From Calliphora vicina (Eukaryota > Arthropoda > Insecta > Diptera > Calliphoridae), in the NCBI RefSeq assembly GCF_958450345.1, contig NC_088782.1, forward strand, positions 118,964,046-119,028,045: 64,000 nt of DNA, given 5' to 3'. Of this stretch, positions 1 to 12,900 are shown one piece after another; position 1 is the first letter of the stretch, and each line of letters begins with the position of its first letter. A program made the translations under genes and the position numbers. The notes beneath the pieces are model-generated. The model was given only the letters and a program-made list of their open reading frames with translations. It made no database searches and was not told where the DNA came from.

Positions 1-2795
1 CCTGAACTAGAACAGAACTAGAACTGAACTAGAACTGAACTAGAACTGAACTAGAACTGAACTAGAACTGAACTAGAACTGAACTAGAACTGAACTAGAA
101 CTGAACTAGAACTGAACTAGAACTGAACTAGAACTGAACTAGAACTGAACTAGAACTGAACTAGAACTGAACTAGAACTGAACTAGAACTGAACTAGAAC
201 TGAACTAGAACTGAACTAGAACTGAACTAGAACTGAACTAGAACTGAACTAGAACTGAACTAGAACTGAACTAGAACTGAACTAGAACTGAACTAGAACT
301 GAACTAGAACTGAACTAGAACTGAACTAGAACTGAACTAGAACTGAACTAGAACTGAACTAGAACTGAACTAGAACTGAACTAGAACTGAACTAGAACTG
401 AACTAGAACTGAACTAGAACTGAACTAGAACTGAACTAGAACTGAACTAGAACTGAACTAGAACTGAACTAGAACTGAACTAGAACTGAACTAGAATCTG
501 ATGTAGAACCTGAACTAGAACAGAACTAGAACTGAACTAGAACTGAACTAGAACTGAACTAGAACTGAACTAGAACTGAACTAGAACTGAACTAGAACTG
601 AACTAGAACTGAACTAGAACTGAACTAGAACTGAACTAGAACTGAACTAGAACTGAACTAGAACTGAACTAGAACTGAACTAGAACTGAACTAGAACTGA
701 ACTAGAACTGAACTAGAACTGAACTAGAACTGAACTAGAACTGAACTAGAACTGAACTAGAACTGAACTAGAACTGAACTAGAACTGAACTAGAACTGAA
801 CTAGAACTGAACTAGAACTGAACTAGAACTGAACTAGAACTGAACTAGAACTGAACTAGAACTGAACTAGAACTGAACTAGAACTGAACTAGAACTGAAC
901 TAGAACTGAACTAGAACTGAACTAGAACTGAACTAGAACTGAACTAGAACTGAACTAGAACTGAACTAGAACTGAACTAGAACTGAACTAGAACTGAACT
1001 AGAACTGAACTAGAACTGAACTAGAACTGAACTAGAACTGAACTAGAACTGAACTAGAACTGAACTAGAACTGAACTAGAACTGAACTAGAACTGAACTA
1101 GAACTGAACTAGAACTGAACTAGAACTGAACTAGAACTGAACTAGAACTGAACTAGAACTGAACTAGAACTGAACTAGAACTGAACTAGAACTGAACTAG
1201 AACTGAACTAGAACTGAACTAGAACTGAACTAGAACTGAACTAGAACTGAACTAGAACTGAACTAGAACTGAACTAGAACTGAACTAGAACTGAACTAGA
1301 ACTGAACTAGAACTGAACTAGAACTGAACTAGAACTAGAACTAGAACTGAACTAGAACTGAACTAGAACTGAACTAGAACAGAACTAGAACTGAACTAGA
1401 ACAGAACTAGAACTGAACTAGAACTGAACTAGAACTGAACTAGAACTGAACTAGAACAGAACTAGAACAGAACTAGAACAGAACTAGAACTGAACTAGAA
1501 CTGAACTAGAACTGAACTAGAACTGAACTAGAACTGAACTAGAACTGAACTAGAACTGAACTAGAACTAGAACTGAACTAGAACTGAACTAGAACTGAAC
1601 TAGAACTGAACTAGAACTGAACTAGAACTGAACTAGAACTGAACTAGAACTGAACTAGAAATGAACTAGAACTAGAACTGAACTAGAACTGAACTAGAAC
1701 TGAACTAGAACTGAACTAGAACTGAACTAGAACTGAACTAGAACTGAACTAGAACTGAACTAGAACTGAACTAGAACTGAACTAGAACTGAACTAGAACT
1801 AGAACTGAACTAGAACTGAACTAGAACTGAACTAGAACTGAACTAGAACTGAACTAGAACTGAACTAGAACTGAACTAGAACTAGAACTGAACTAGAACT
1901 GAACTAGAACTGAACTAGAACTGAACTAGAACTGAACTAGAACTGAACTAGAACTGAACTAGAACTGAACTAGAACTGAACTAGAACTGAACTAGAACTG
2001 AACTAGAACTGAACTAGAACTAGAACTGAACTAGAACTGAACTAGAACTGAACTAGAACTGAACTAGAACTGAACTAGAACTGAACTAGAACTGAACTAG
2101 AACTGAACTAGAACTGAACTAGAACTGAACTAGAACTGAACTAGAACTGAACTAGAACTGAACTAGAACTGAACTAGAACTGAACTAGAACTGAACTAGA
2201 ACTGAACTAGAACTGAACTAGAACTGAACTAGAACTGAACTAGAACTAGAACTAGAACTGAACTAGAACTGAACTAGAACTGAACTAGAACTGAACTAGA
2301 ACTGAACTAGAACTGAACTAGAACTGAACTAGAACTGAACTAGAACTGAACTAGAACAGAACTAGAACAGAACAGAACTAGAACAGAACTAGAACAGAAC
2401 TAGAACAGAACTAGAACAGAACTAGAACAGAACTAGAACAGAACTAGAACAGAACTAGAACAGAACTAGAACAGAACTAGAACAGAACTAGAACAGAACT
2501 AGAACAGAACTAGAACAGAACTAGAACAGAACTAGAACAGAACTAGAACAGAACTAGAACAGAACTAGAACAGAACTAGAACAGAACTAGAACAGAACTA
2601 GAACAGAACTAGAACAGAACTAGAACAGAACTAGAACAGAACTAGAACAGAACTAGAACAGAACTAGAACAGAACTAGAACAGAACTAGAACTGAACTAG
2701 AACTGAACTAGAACAGAACTAGAACAGAACTAGAATCTCAACTAGAATCTCAACTAGAATCTCAACTAGAATCTGAACTAGATCTGAACTAAGAC
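1..2795. repeat. 11-bp satellite array (unit GAACTGAACTA)
   Basis: Nearly uninterrupted tandem copies of an 11-bp unit, GAACTGAACTA, run from the window edge. A variant, GAACAGAACTA, takes over from about 2352 to 2690, and decayed copies (AGAATCTCAACT) form the right edge. Some copies lack the CTGAA step. A divergent junction near 495-520 restarts with the same words seen at base 1. The array lies in the adenylyl cyclase intron left of the first exon visible here. The low divergence suggests recent amplification or homogenisation. Confidence 0.97.
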
Positions 2796-3733
2796 TGTAG
2801 TAGAATTGAGCTAGTATTTCATATTGTTTTTTAATAAGTTTTTTGTTTGTAGGCCTAAAAGTTTCAAAATCCTGGATATATTTAAAACACCTTAGGGCTT
2901 ATCTGTAGCAAACAATAAGGCCATATTTCAATATTTGTATTGTACAGCTATTATATTAGTATTTCTTTTTTTTTAGAAAAAAACCAAAAACACATGTTTG
3001 TCATTGCATAAAATTTAAATAAACTATTTTTTTTATTAAACCAATTGACAGGGTCATTTATTATTGCTGGTTGGATGCATTTAAATTTTGTAAAGGATTA
3101 TTTTATTTTATTTAATAATAAACAATGAAAACGGTTTTAATTAAAAGCGAAATATTTTAATCAATTAAAGATAAAGCAAGGTTTGGTTTAGATTATTGAA
3201 CAAATAAGCGGAGTTTAAACCTACATGGAATGTGAGGTATAAATAAGTTCAGGTTTAATTTGGGATTAAGTAAACTAATTGCTAATAGAGATTGATATTC
3301 AAAGTTAATTAGTTAGTTAAACTAGAGTTTAACTTTATAGTTAAGCAAACTTAAAGACAAATTTATCTCTTTCTCTCTATTAAGATTTTTCTTAGTCTTA
3401 TTTGTAAGGTTAAACTGTTTTTAGCATTGAATTTCAAGGCTTACATTTGCTACATATTATTTTTGATACGAATTTCTTCAACATTTGTTTTAAAGCTAAA
3501 TGTAAACATGATTGACAGTTGACATTTCATGCAACTGTCATTTGGATTTACTTTTATAATTGAAGCAAATTTGTGTAAGAAAATACAGGAGACGAAAAAG
3601 AATTTGTTTAATAAATGTAGTAAAAACAGTAATGTGCTGTCATATTTTAAATTTAAAAAAATAATTACTCAACTTTGTCTAGCAGTTTCCATTTTGTAAT
3701 AATTTTAAATATTTTTGTTTGGTAATTTTACAG
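2796..3733 (+). other. Ac76E: Intron, AT-rich unique sequence before the first visible cyclase exon
   Basis: No coding sequence or ordered repeat was seen. The segment ends in a normal 3' splice site (TTTTACAG) at 3726-3733. Several polypyrimidine stretches are present, and nothing else could be supported. Confidence 0.6.
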
Positions 3734-3928
3734 CTATTTGGCGAAATCGTCATGTTGGCTAGTGCATCCGTATCCGGATTATATTATCGCATAATGTCAG
3801 ATGCTGCCCACACTCGTACGGTTGATGGTACGCGCACCGGCATCGAGCAACGTGTAAAATTGGAATGTGAACGTGAACAACAGGAACAATTATTACTAAG
3901 TGTAATACCAGCTTACATTGCAGCTGAG
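3734..3928 (+). CDS. Ac76E: Ac76E window exon 1: end of first membrane block, linker to C1
   Basis: Phase 0 to 0, 65 codons. It starts after TTTTACAG and ends at GAG|GTCAGT. It encodes the last hydrophobic helix of the first membrane block, then the charged helix ending EQLLLSVIPAYIAAE that precedes every class III cyclase C1 domain. Confidence 0.9.
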
Positions 3929-6900
3929 GTCAGTATAACTAACTAATATATTACATGAACAATAACATTGTCGTGTGCCACTTGCCACCACCAGCAGCAA
4001 CAATAACAAATCCCATTCATTCTTGTTTATTATTTCAATTTATCCATGTTTTTGTGTATCGAGCAGCAATTGCGTTATTGTTGCTGCTAAATGTTCCCAT
4101 TTTTTAATCTGTTCCTTTTCACTATTGCGTGGTTTTGTTTTCTCTTTTCCTCGCCTCCTCCACCACCTTCATCGTGTTGATTTTAGGTGAAACGCAGCAT
4201 AATGTTGAAAATGGCGGATGCTTGCCAACGGGCTGGTGGCCAAACAAATTCATCGGCCACCCGTTTCCATGAATTGCATGTCCAAAGGCATAACAATGTT
4301 TCTATTTTGTATGCAGATATTGTAAATTTTACACCATTGTCCGAACAACTGACCGCCAGTGATTTGGTAAAGACTTTGAATGATCTTTTCGGGCGTTTCG
4401 ATCAAATTGCACAGGTGAGTAATATAAATCAATCAAATGAAGAAAATCTTTGGAAGATAGTTTTCTCTATGAAAATAGTCTTTGGAAGACAATTTTCTAT
4501 AAGAAAACAGTCTTCTGTGGAAGACAATTTTCTATAAGAAAACAGTCTTCTGTGGAAGACAATTTTCTATAAGAAAACAGTCTTCTGTGGAAGACAATTT
4601 TCTATAAGAAAACAGTCTTCTGTGGAAGACAATTTTCTATAAGAAAACAGTCTTCTGTGGAAGACAATTTTCTATAAGAAAACAGTCTTCTGTGGAAGAC
4701 AATTTTCTATAAGAAAACAGTCTTCTGTGGAAGACAATTTTCTATAAGAAAACAGTCTTCTGTGGAAGACAATTTTCTATAAGAAAACAGTCTTCTGTGG
4801 AAGACAATTTTCTATAAGAAAACAGTCTTCTGTGGAAGACAATTTTCTATATGAAAACAGTCTTCCTTTTCTATAAGAAAACAGTCTTCTTGGGAAGACA
4901 ATTTTCTATAAGAAAACAGTCTTCTTGGGAAGACAATTTTCTATAAGAAAACAGTCTTCTTGGGAAGACAATTTTCTATAAGAAAACAGTCTTCTTGGGA
5001 AGACAATTTTCTATAAGAAAACAGTCTTCTTGGGAAGACAATTTTCTATAAGAAAACAGTCTTCTTGGGAAGACAATTTTCTATAAGAAAACAGTCTTCT
5101 TGGGAAGACAATTTTCTATAAGAAAACAGTCTTCTTGGGAAGACAATTTTCTATAAGAAAACAGTCTTCTTGGGAAGACAATTTTCTATAAGAAAACAGT
5201 CTTCTTGGGAAGACAATTTTCTATAAGAAAACAGTCTTCCAAAGAAGACAATTTTCTATAAGAAAACAGTCTTCTGTGGAAGACAATTTTCTATAAGAAA
5301 ACAGTCTTCTGTGGAAGACAATTTTCTATAAGAAAACAGTCTTCTGTGGAAGACAATTTTCTATAAGAAAACAGTCTTCTGTGGAAGACAATTTTCTATA
5401 AGAAAACAGTCTTCTGTGGAAGACAATTTTCTATAAGAAAACAGTCTTCTGTGGAAGACAATTTTCTATAAGAAAACAGTCTTCTGTGGAAGACAATTTT
5501 CTATAAGAAAACAGTCTTCTGTGGAAGACAATTTTCTATAAGAAAACAGTCTTCTGTGGAAGACAATTTTCTATAAGAAAACAGTCTTCTGTGGAAGACA
5601 ATTTTCTATAAGAAAACAGTCTTCTGTGGAAGACAATTTTCTATAAGAAAACAGTCTTCTGTGGAAGACAATTTTCTATAAGAAAACAGTCTTCTGTGGA
5701 AGACAATTTTCTATAAGAAAACAGTCTTCTGTGGAAGACAATTTTCTATAAGAAAACAGTCTTCTGTGGAAGACAATTTTCTATAAGAAAACAGTCTTCT
5801 GTGGAAGACAATTTTCTATAAGAAAACAGTCTTCTGTGGAAGACAATTTTCTATAAGAAAACAGTCTTCTGTGGAAGACAATTTTCTATAAGAAAACAGT
5901 CTTCTGTGGAAGACAATTTTCTATAAATTTTCTATAAGAAAACAGTCTTCTGTGGAAGACAATTTTCTATAAGAAAACAGTCTTCTGTGGAAGACAATTT
6001 TCTATAAGAAAACAGTCTTCTGTGGAAGACAATTTTCTATAAGAAAACAGTCTTCTGTGGAAGACAATTTTCTATAAGAAAACAGTCTTCTGTGGAAGAC
6101 AATTTTCTATAAGAAAACAGTCTTCTGTGGAAGACAATTTTCTATAAGAAAACAGTCTTCTGTGGAAGACAATTTTCTATAAGAAAACAGTCTTCTGTGG
6201 AAGACAATTTTCTATAAGAAAACAGTCTTCTGTGGAAGACAATTTTCTATAAGAAAACAGTCTTCTGTGGAAGACAATTTTCTATAAGAAAACAGTATTC
6301 TGTGGAAGACAATTTTCTATAAGAAAACAGTCTTCTGTGGAAGACAATTTTCTATAAGAAAACAGTCTTCTGTGGAAGACAATTTTCTATAAGAAAACAG
6401 TCTTCTGTGGAAGACAATTTTCTATAAGAAAACAGTCTTCTGTGGAAGACAATTTTCTATAAGAAAACAGTCTTCTGTGGAAGACAATTTTCTATAAGAA
6501 AACAGTCTTCTGTGGAAGACAATTTTCTATAAGAAAACAGTCTTCTGTGGAAGACAATTTTCTATATGAAAACAGTCTTCCAAAGAAGACAATTTTCTAT
6601 AAGAAAACAGTCTTCCAAAGAAGACAATTTTCTATAAGAAAACAGTCTTCCAAAGAAGACAATTTTCTATAAGAAAACAGTCTTCCAAAGAAGACAATTT
6701 TCTATAAGAAAACAGTCTTCTTGGGAAGACAATTTTCTATAAGAAAACAGTCTTCTTGGGAAGACAATTTTCTATAAGAAAACAGTCTTCTTGGGAAGAC
6801 AATTTTCTATAAGAAAACAGTCTTCTTGGGAAGACAATTTTCTATAAGAAAACAGTCTTCTTGGGAAGACAATTTTCTATAAGAAAACAGTCTTCTTGGG

Positions 6901-9900
6901 AAGACAATTTTCTATAAGAAAACAGTCTTCTTGGGAAGACAATTTTCTATAAGAAAACAGTCTTCTTGGGAAGACAATTTTCTATAAGAAAACAGTCTTC
7001 CAAAGAAGACAATTTTCTATAAGAAAACAGTCTTCTGTGGAAGACAATTTTCTATAAGAAAACAGTCTTCTGTGGAAGACAATTTTCTATAAGAAAACAG
7101 TCTTCTGTGGAAGACAATTTTCTATAAGAAAACAGTCTTCTGTGGAAGACAATTTTCTATAAGAAAACAGTCTTCTGTGGAAGACAATTTTCTATAAGAA
7201 AACAGTCTTCTGTGGAAGACAATTTTCTATAAGAAAACAGTCTTCTGTGGAAGACAATTTTCTATAAGAAAACAGTCTTCTGTGGAAGACAATTTTCTAT
7301 AAGAAAACAGTCTTCTGTGGAAGACAATTTTCTATAAGAAAACAGTCTTCTGTGGAAGACAATTTTCTATAAGAAAACAGTCTTCTGTGGAAGACAATTT
7401 TCTATAAGAAAACAGTCTTCTGTGGAAGACAATTTTCTATAAGAAAACAGTCTTCTGTGGAAGACAATTTTCTATAAGAAAACAGTCTTCTGTGGAAGAC
7501 AATTTTCTATAAGAAAACAGTCTTCTGTGGAAGACAATTTTCTATAAGAAAACAGTCTTCTGTGGAAGACAATTTTCTATAAGAAAACAGTCTTCTGTGG
7601 AAGACAATTTTCTATAAGAAAACAGTCTTCTGTGGAAGACAATTTTCTATAAGAAAACAGTCTTCTGTGGAAGACAATTTTCTATAAGAAAACAGTCTTC
7701 TGTGGAAGACAATTTTCTATAAGAAAACAGTCTTCTGTGGAAGACAATTTTCTATAAGAAAACAGTCTTCTGTGGAAGACAATTTTCTATAAGAAAACAG
7801 TCTTCTGTGGAAGACAATTTTCTATAAGAAAACAGTCTTCTGTGGAAGACAATTTTCTATAAGAAAACAGTCTTCTGTGGAAGACAATTTTCTATAAGAA
7901 AACAGTCTTCTGTGGAAGACAATTTTCTATAAGAAAACAGTCTTCTGTGGAAGACAATTTTCTATAAGAAAACAGTCTTCTGTGGAAGACAATTTTCTAT
8001 AAGAAAACAGTCTTCTGTGGAAGACAATTTTCTATAAGAAAACAGTCTTCTGTGGAAGACAATTTTCTATAAGAAAACAGTCTTCTGTGGAAGACAATTT
8101 TCTATAAGAAAACAGTCTTCTGTGGAAGACAATTTTCTATAAGAAAACAGTCTTCTGTGGAAGACAATTTTCTATAAGAAAACAGTCTTCTGTGGAAGAC
8201 AATTTTCTATAAGAAAACAGTCTTCTGTGGAAGACAATTTTCTATAAGAAAACAGTCTTCTGTGGAAGACAATTTTCTATAAGAAAACAGTCTTCTGTGG
8301 AAGACAATTTTCTATAAGAAAACAGTCTTCTGTGGAAGACAATTTTCTATAAGAAAACAGTCTTCCAATGAAGACAATTTTCTATAAGAAAACAGTCTTC
8401 CAAAGAAGACAATTTTCTATAAGAAAACAGTCTTCCAAAGAAGACAATTTTCTATAAGAAAACACACTTCCAAAGAAGACAATTTTCTATAAGAAAACAC
8501 ACTTCCAAAGAAGAACTAGTTCTGTTCTAGTTCTGTTCTAGTTCTGTTCTAGTTCTGTTCTAGTTCTGTTCTAGTTCTGTTCTAGTTCTGTTCTAGTTCT
8601 GTTCTAGTTCTGTTCTAGTACTGTTCTAGTACTGTTTTAGTTGTTGTTCTGTTTAAGTTCATTCGATTTAATTGTATTTTTCCTTTTGTTTTTGTTAATT
8701 TTCTTTCAAAGGAAAACCATTGTTTGCGCATTAAAATCCTGGGAGATTGTTATTACTGTGTATCTGGACTGCCAATCTCCAGGCCGCAACACGCCTCAAA
8801 TTGTGTCAATATGGGGTTACAAATGATTGATGCCATCAAGTAAGTGAAATTTATATTCAAGTCCTTAATACACTAAATACAGCTGTTTTAGATGGTTGAT
8901 GTTTTAGATGTATGTTTGCACAGGTGGACATGTTTGTGCATGTTTTATTGTGTTTACATTATTTAAAATAATGTAAACACAATGTATTTTGCCAGGCTTT
9001 ACACAAACATCAACATTTATTTAGACAAGATTTTGTTACGACTGACAATGATTGAAATTAAAGACGTTTTGATTAAAACCATTACAATGACAACATGAAA
9101 GTGTCAACAGGACACTTGTTAAATGTTGTTGTTTGTGTTTGTTTGTTTACAGGTGTTAGGTTAGTGTTACAAAGACTTTGCACGCAAAACTAAATAAATC
9201 TAGAGATGACGAGAGCACAAAGGATTAACTTGATTCTATTAGTTTGTGAAGTAAACAACACAGTGAATTGTCTTAATAAAAGGACTCTCTAATAACATAA
9301 GATGTTGTAACAACTAATTAAAATGTCAATTATAGAAGAAACTTTTACTTAGAGATTTCACTGTATTCTGTTACTTTTCACCACATCCTTAATTATTAAA
9401 GTAAGCATATGTACATGTATTTTGTGTAAAACGTGTCTGCTATAAAAAGCACAATATTAAAAGGTTAAGGATACACGCGTTTAAGGAAATTGTGTAACTA
9501 AAGGGGATTTGCTAAGTATGTATATCAATAGCAGTGTTTTGTTTTAACTTTCTTGTTTTTATTTTTTTAATATAAAATACTGTTTTGGGGTTTTATTGTG
9601 TTTAGAATGCCACAGCTTGCTTTGTGGCTAAAAAGCTAAAAGTATATTGGTTTAGAATTTTGTTTGTTGCAGATTATGGTTTAAAGGATATGCACAGGAG
9701 TTTTAAAAAAAGCTAAAGTTTTAAAGGAGATTTAAAACAGAGAACAAAGATGTTAATAAAATGCGTAAAAGTAAATAAAATTTACAAAAAGAAATATTTC
9801 CTTAAAAAGTAGTAAACAATTTAGTAAAGGTACTTTTTTGTTAGTGACAGTTTAAGTACATTTAAAATAATTACTTTTTAAGCAGGAAAAATGGTTTAAA

Positions 9901-12900
9901 TAATATTAATTTTGAAAAATAACACCTTAAATTTTTTTTTAAAAAAAATTCTTTGAAAGTACTAATTGAGAAAAAAGTACTTTTTTGGTACTAATTGAAA
10001 AGGTACCTCTAGAAAGGAAAAAAATCTAGTTTATTTGATTGATTTGTTTCATTTGTTCTTTAAAAATCCATAAAAACCGATTTTGGTACCAAAAAAAATT
10101 AAGTACTTTTTTGAAAAAGTACCAAATTTTTGTACCTTTAATAAAATCAAGTAAGATTAATATTTAACAATAATCTTCCTTAATATAAATTTTTATTTGT
10201 TTCCTTTAGTTTACGTTTTCGTTTAAATTTTGTGAGTAAAGTAAGATTAGCTTAAGATTCATTGCAAATTTAACTATAGATTTATGTTAAGGGATTTTGC
10301 CTAGTTTTACATAATACATTTTACAATATATTTTCCTTGATATGTCCTTTTTACCATATCAATTCTACCTATAATTGACTTAAAACAATACCCTTGAAAT
10401 TTATATATGTACAACTTCATTGACAATTTTACGATTTAACATTTGGTACGGTCAGGCAACCAGAAAAAAAAGGATAGCCATTACAAAGATACCAAATAAT
10501 CCTTTACAAATACACAGACAAACTTTTATTTATTTTTAGAGACAGCAAGATAGCAATATTCGACTGTGACGAATCTTGTATACCCTTCTCCAATGTAGAA
10601 TTTTTGGTGAAAAATGTTTTGATGAAAAAATTTTAGTGAAAAAAAATATGGGAGAAAATTAAAAAAAAAAACAAAAATTTGGTGAAAATTAGGTGAATAT
10701 AAACCGCGACTACGTTTTTTGTTGAAAAATAATAATTTTGGTGAAAAATAAATTTTGGTGATAAATCGAGGTGTTAGCCATTTTTGGTGAAATAAATTTG
10801 TGATGAAAAAAATGATGTGAAAATATATTTAGTCGCAATTTTTGTTGACAAAATAATAAATTTGGTGAAAAAAAAATTTTGTGGTGGAAAACAATTTTTG
10901 GTGAAATAAATTTTGTGGCAAAAAAAAAATGTTCGTGAAAATTCGAGGTAGTCGCCGGTTTTGGAGAAAATTTTCTAGGTGAAAAAAATTTTGGTGAAAT
11001 ATTTTTTGGTGAAAACAATTTTTGGTGATAAAATAAATTCGTACTGAAAAAAATTTTGGGTGAAAAAAGTCGAGGTTTTTGTTGAAAAATAATATTTTTG
11101 GTGAAAAAAAATTTTGTGGTGGAAAAAAATTTTTGGTGAAATAAATTTTGTGGCAAAAAAAAATGTTCGTGAAAATTCGAGGTAGTCGCCGGTTTTGGAG
11201 AAAATTTTCTAGGTGAAAAAAATGTTGGTGAAATATTTTTTGGTGAAAACAATTTTTGGTGATAAAATCAATTTATAGTGAAAGAAAATTTTAGGTGCAA
11301 AAAGTCGAGGTTTTTGTTGAAAAATAATATTTTTGGTTAACAAAAATTTTGAGGTGAAAAAATTTGGTGAAATAAATTTTGGTGAAAACAACTTTTGGTA
11401 ATAAAATCGATGTAGTCGACTTTTTGGGGAAAAATAAATTTTGTGGGGAAAATCAATTTTGTTGAAAAGATTTTGATGAAAAAAACTTTTGGTGAAAGAA
11501 ACTTTAGTGAAAAAATGTTGGTGAAATAGTTTTTGGTGAAAACAACTTTTGGTGATAAAATCAATTTGTAGTGAAAGAAAATTTTAGGTGAAAACTAATT
11601 TTTGGTGAAAAAAGTCGCGGTTTTTGTTGAAAAATAATATTTTTGGTGGAAAAAAATTTTGAGGTGAAAAAATTTGGTGAAATAAATTTTGGTGAAAACA
11701 ACTTTTGGTAATAAAATCGATGTAGTCGCCTTTTTGAGGACAAAATTTATTTTGTGGGGAAAATCAATTTTGTTGAAAAGATTTTGATGAAAAAAATTTT
11801 TGGTGAAAAAATGTTGGTGAAATATTTTTTTGGCGAAAAATAATATATTTGGTGAAAAAAAATTTTGGTAATAAAATCGATGTTGTAAAATAATATTTTT
11901 GGTGAAAAAAAAATTTGAGGTGAAATAAATTTTGGTGAAAACAACTTTTGGTAATAAAATCGATGTAGTCGCCTTTTGGTGAAAAATAAATTTTGAAGTG
12001 AAAAAAAATTTTGTTGAAAAGATTTTGATGAAAAAAAACTTTTGATGAAAGAAACTTTAGTGAAAAAATGTTGGTGAAATATTTTTTGGTGAAAACAACT
12101 TTTGGTGATAAAATCAATTTATAGTGAAAGAAAATTTTAGGTGCAAAAAGTCGCGGTTTTTGTTGAAAAATAATATTTTTGGTGGAAAAAAATTTTGAGG
12201 TGAAAAAAAATTTGGTGAAAACAACTTTTGGTAATAAAATCGATGTAGTCGCCTTTTTGATGAAAAATTTATTTTGTGGGGAAAATCAATTTTGTTGAAA
12301 AATTTTTTGGTGAAATAAACTTTAGTGAAAAAATGTTGGTGAAATATTTTTTTGTGAAAACAACTTTTGGTGATAAAATCAATTTGTAGTGAAAAAATAT
12401 ATATTAGGTGAAACAAAATTTTAAGGTGAAAAAAAAAATTTGGTGAAATAAATTTTGTTGAAAAGATTTTGATGAACAAATTTTTGGTGAAAGAAACTTT
12501 AGTGAAAAAATTTTGGTGAAATATTTTTTGGTGAAAACAACTTTTGGTGATAAAATCAATTTGTTGTGAACAAAAATTTTTGGTGAAAAAAAGTAGAGGT
12601 TTTTGTTGAAAAATAATATTTTTGGTGAAAAAAAATTTTGAGGTGAAATAAATTTTGGTGAAATATCTTTTGGTAATAAAATCGATGTAGCCGCCTTTTT
12701 GCTGAAAAATAAATTTTGTGGGGAAAATCAATTTTGTTGAAAAGATCGCGGTTTTTGATGAAACAATTTTTGGTGAAATATTTTTTTGGTGAAAAAAAAT
12801 TTGGTGCAATAAATTTTGGTGAAAACAACTTTTGGTGATAAAATTAATGTAGTCGCCTTTTTTGGTGAAAATCAAAATTTTGAGGTGAAAAAAAAAATTT

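Noticed and set aside
1..2795. Telomeric or centromeric satellite
   Set aside because: The same 11-bp unit occurs inside introns of a recognisable gene at 8513 and 32494, so it is an interspersed satellite here. Nothing marks a chromosome end.
3975..4190. 71-codon plus-strand open frame
   Set aside because: Lies in the 258-nt intron between exons 1 and 2. A low-complexity pyrimidine translation with no family match.
4438..8512. CRISPR-like array (regular palindromic units)
   Set aside because: Units are contiguous with no unique spacers, the locus is inside a spliced eukaryotic gene, and there are no cas genes.
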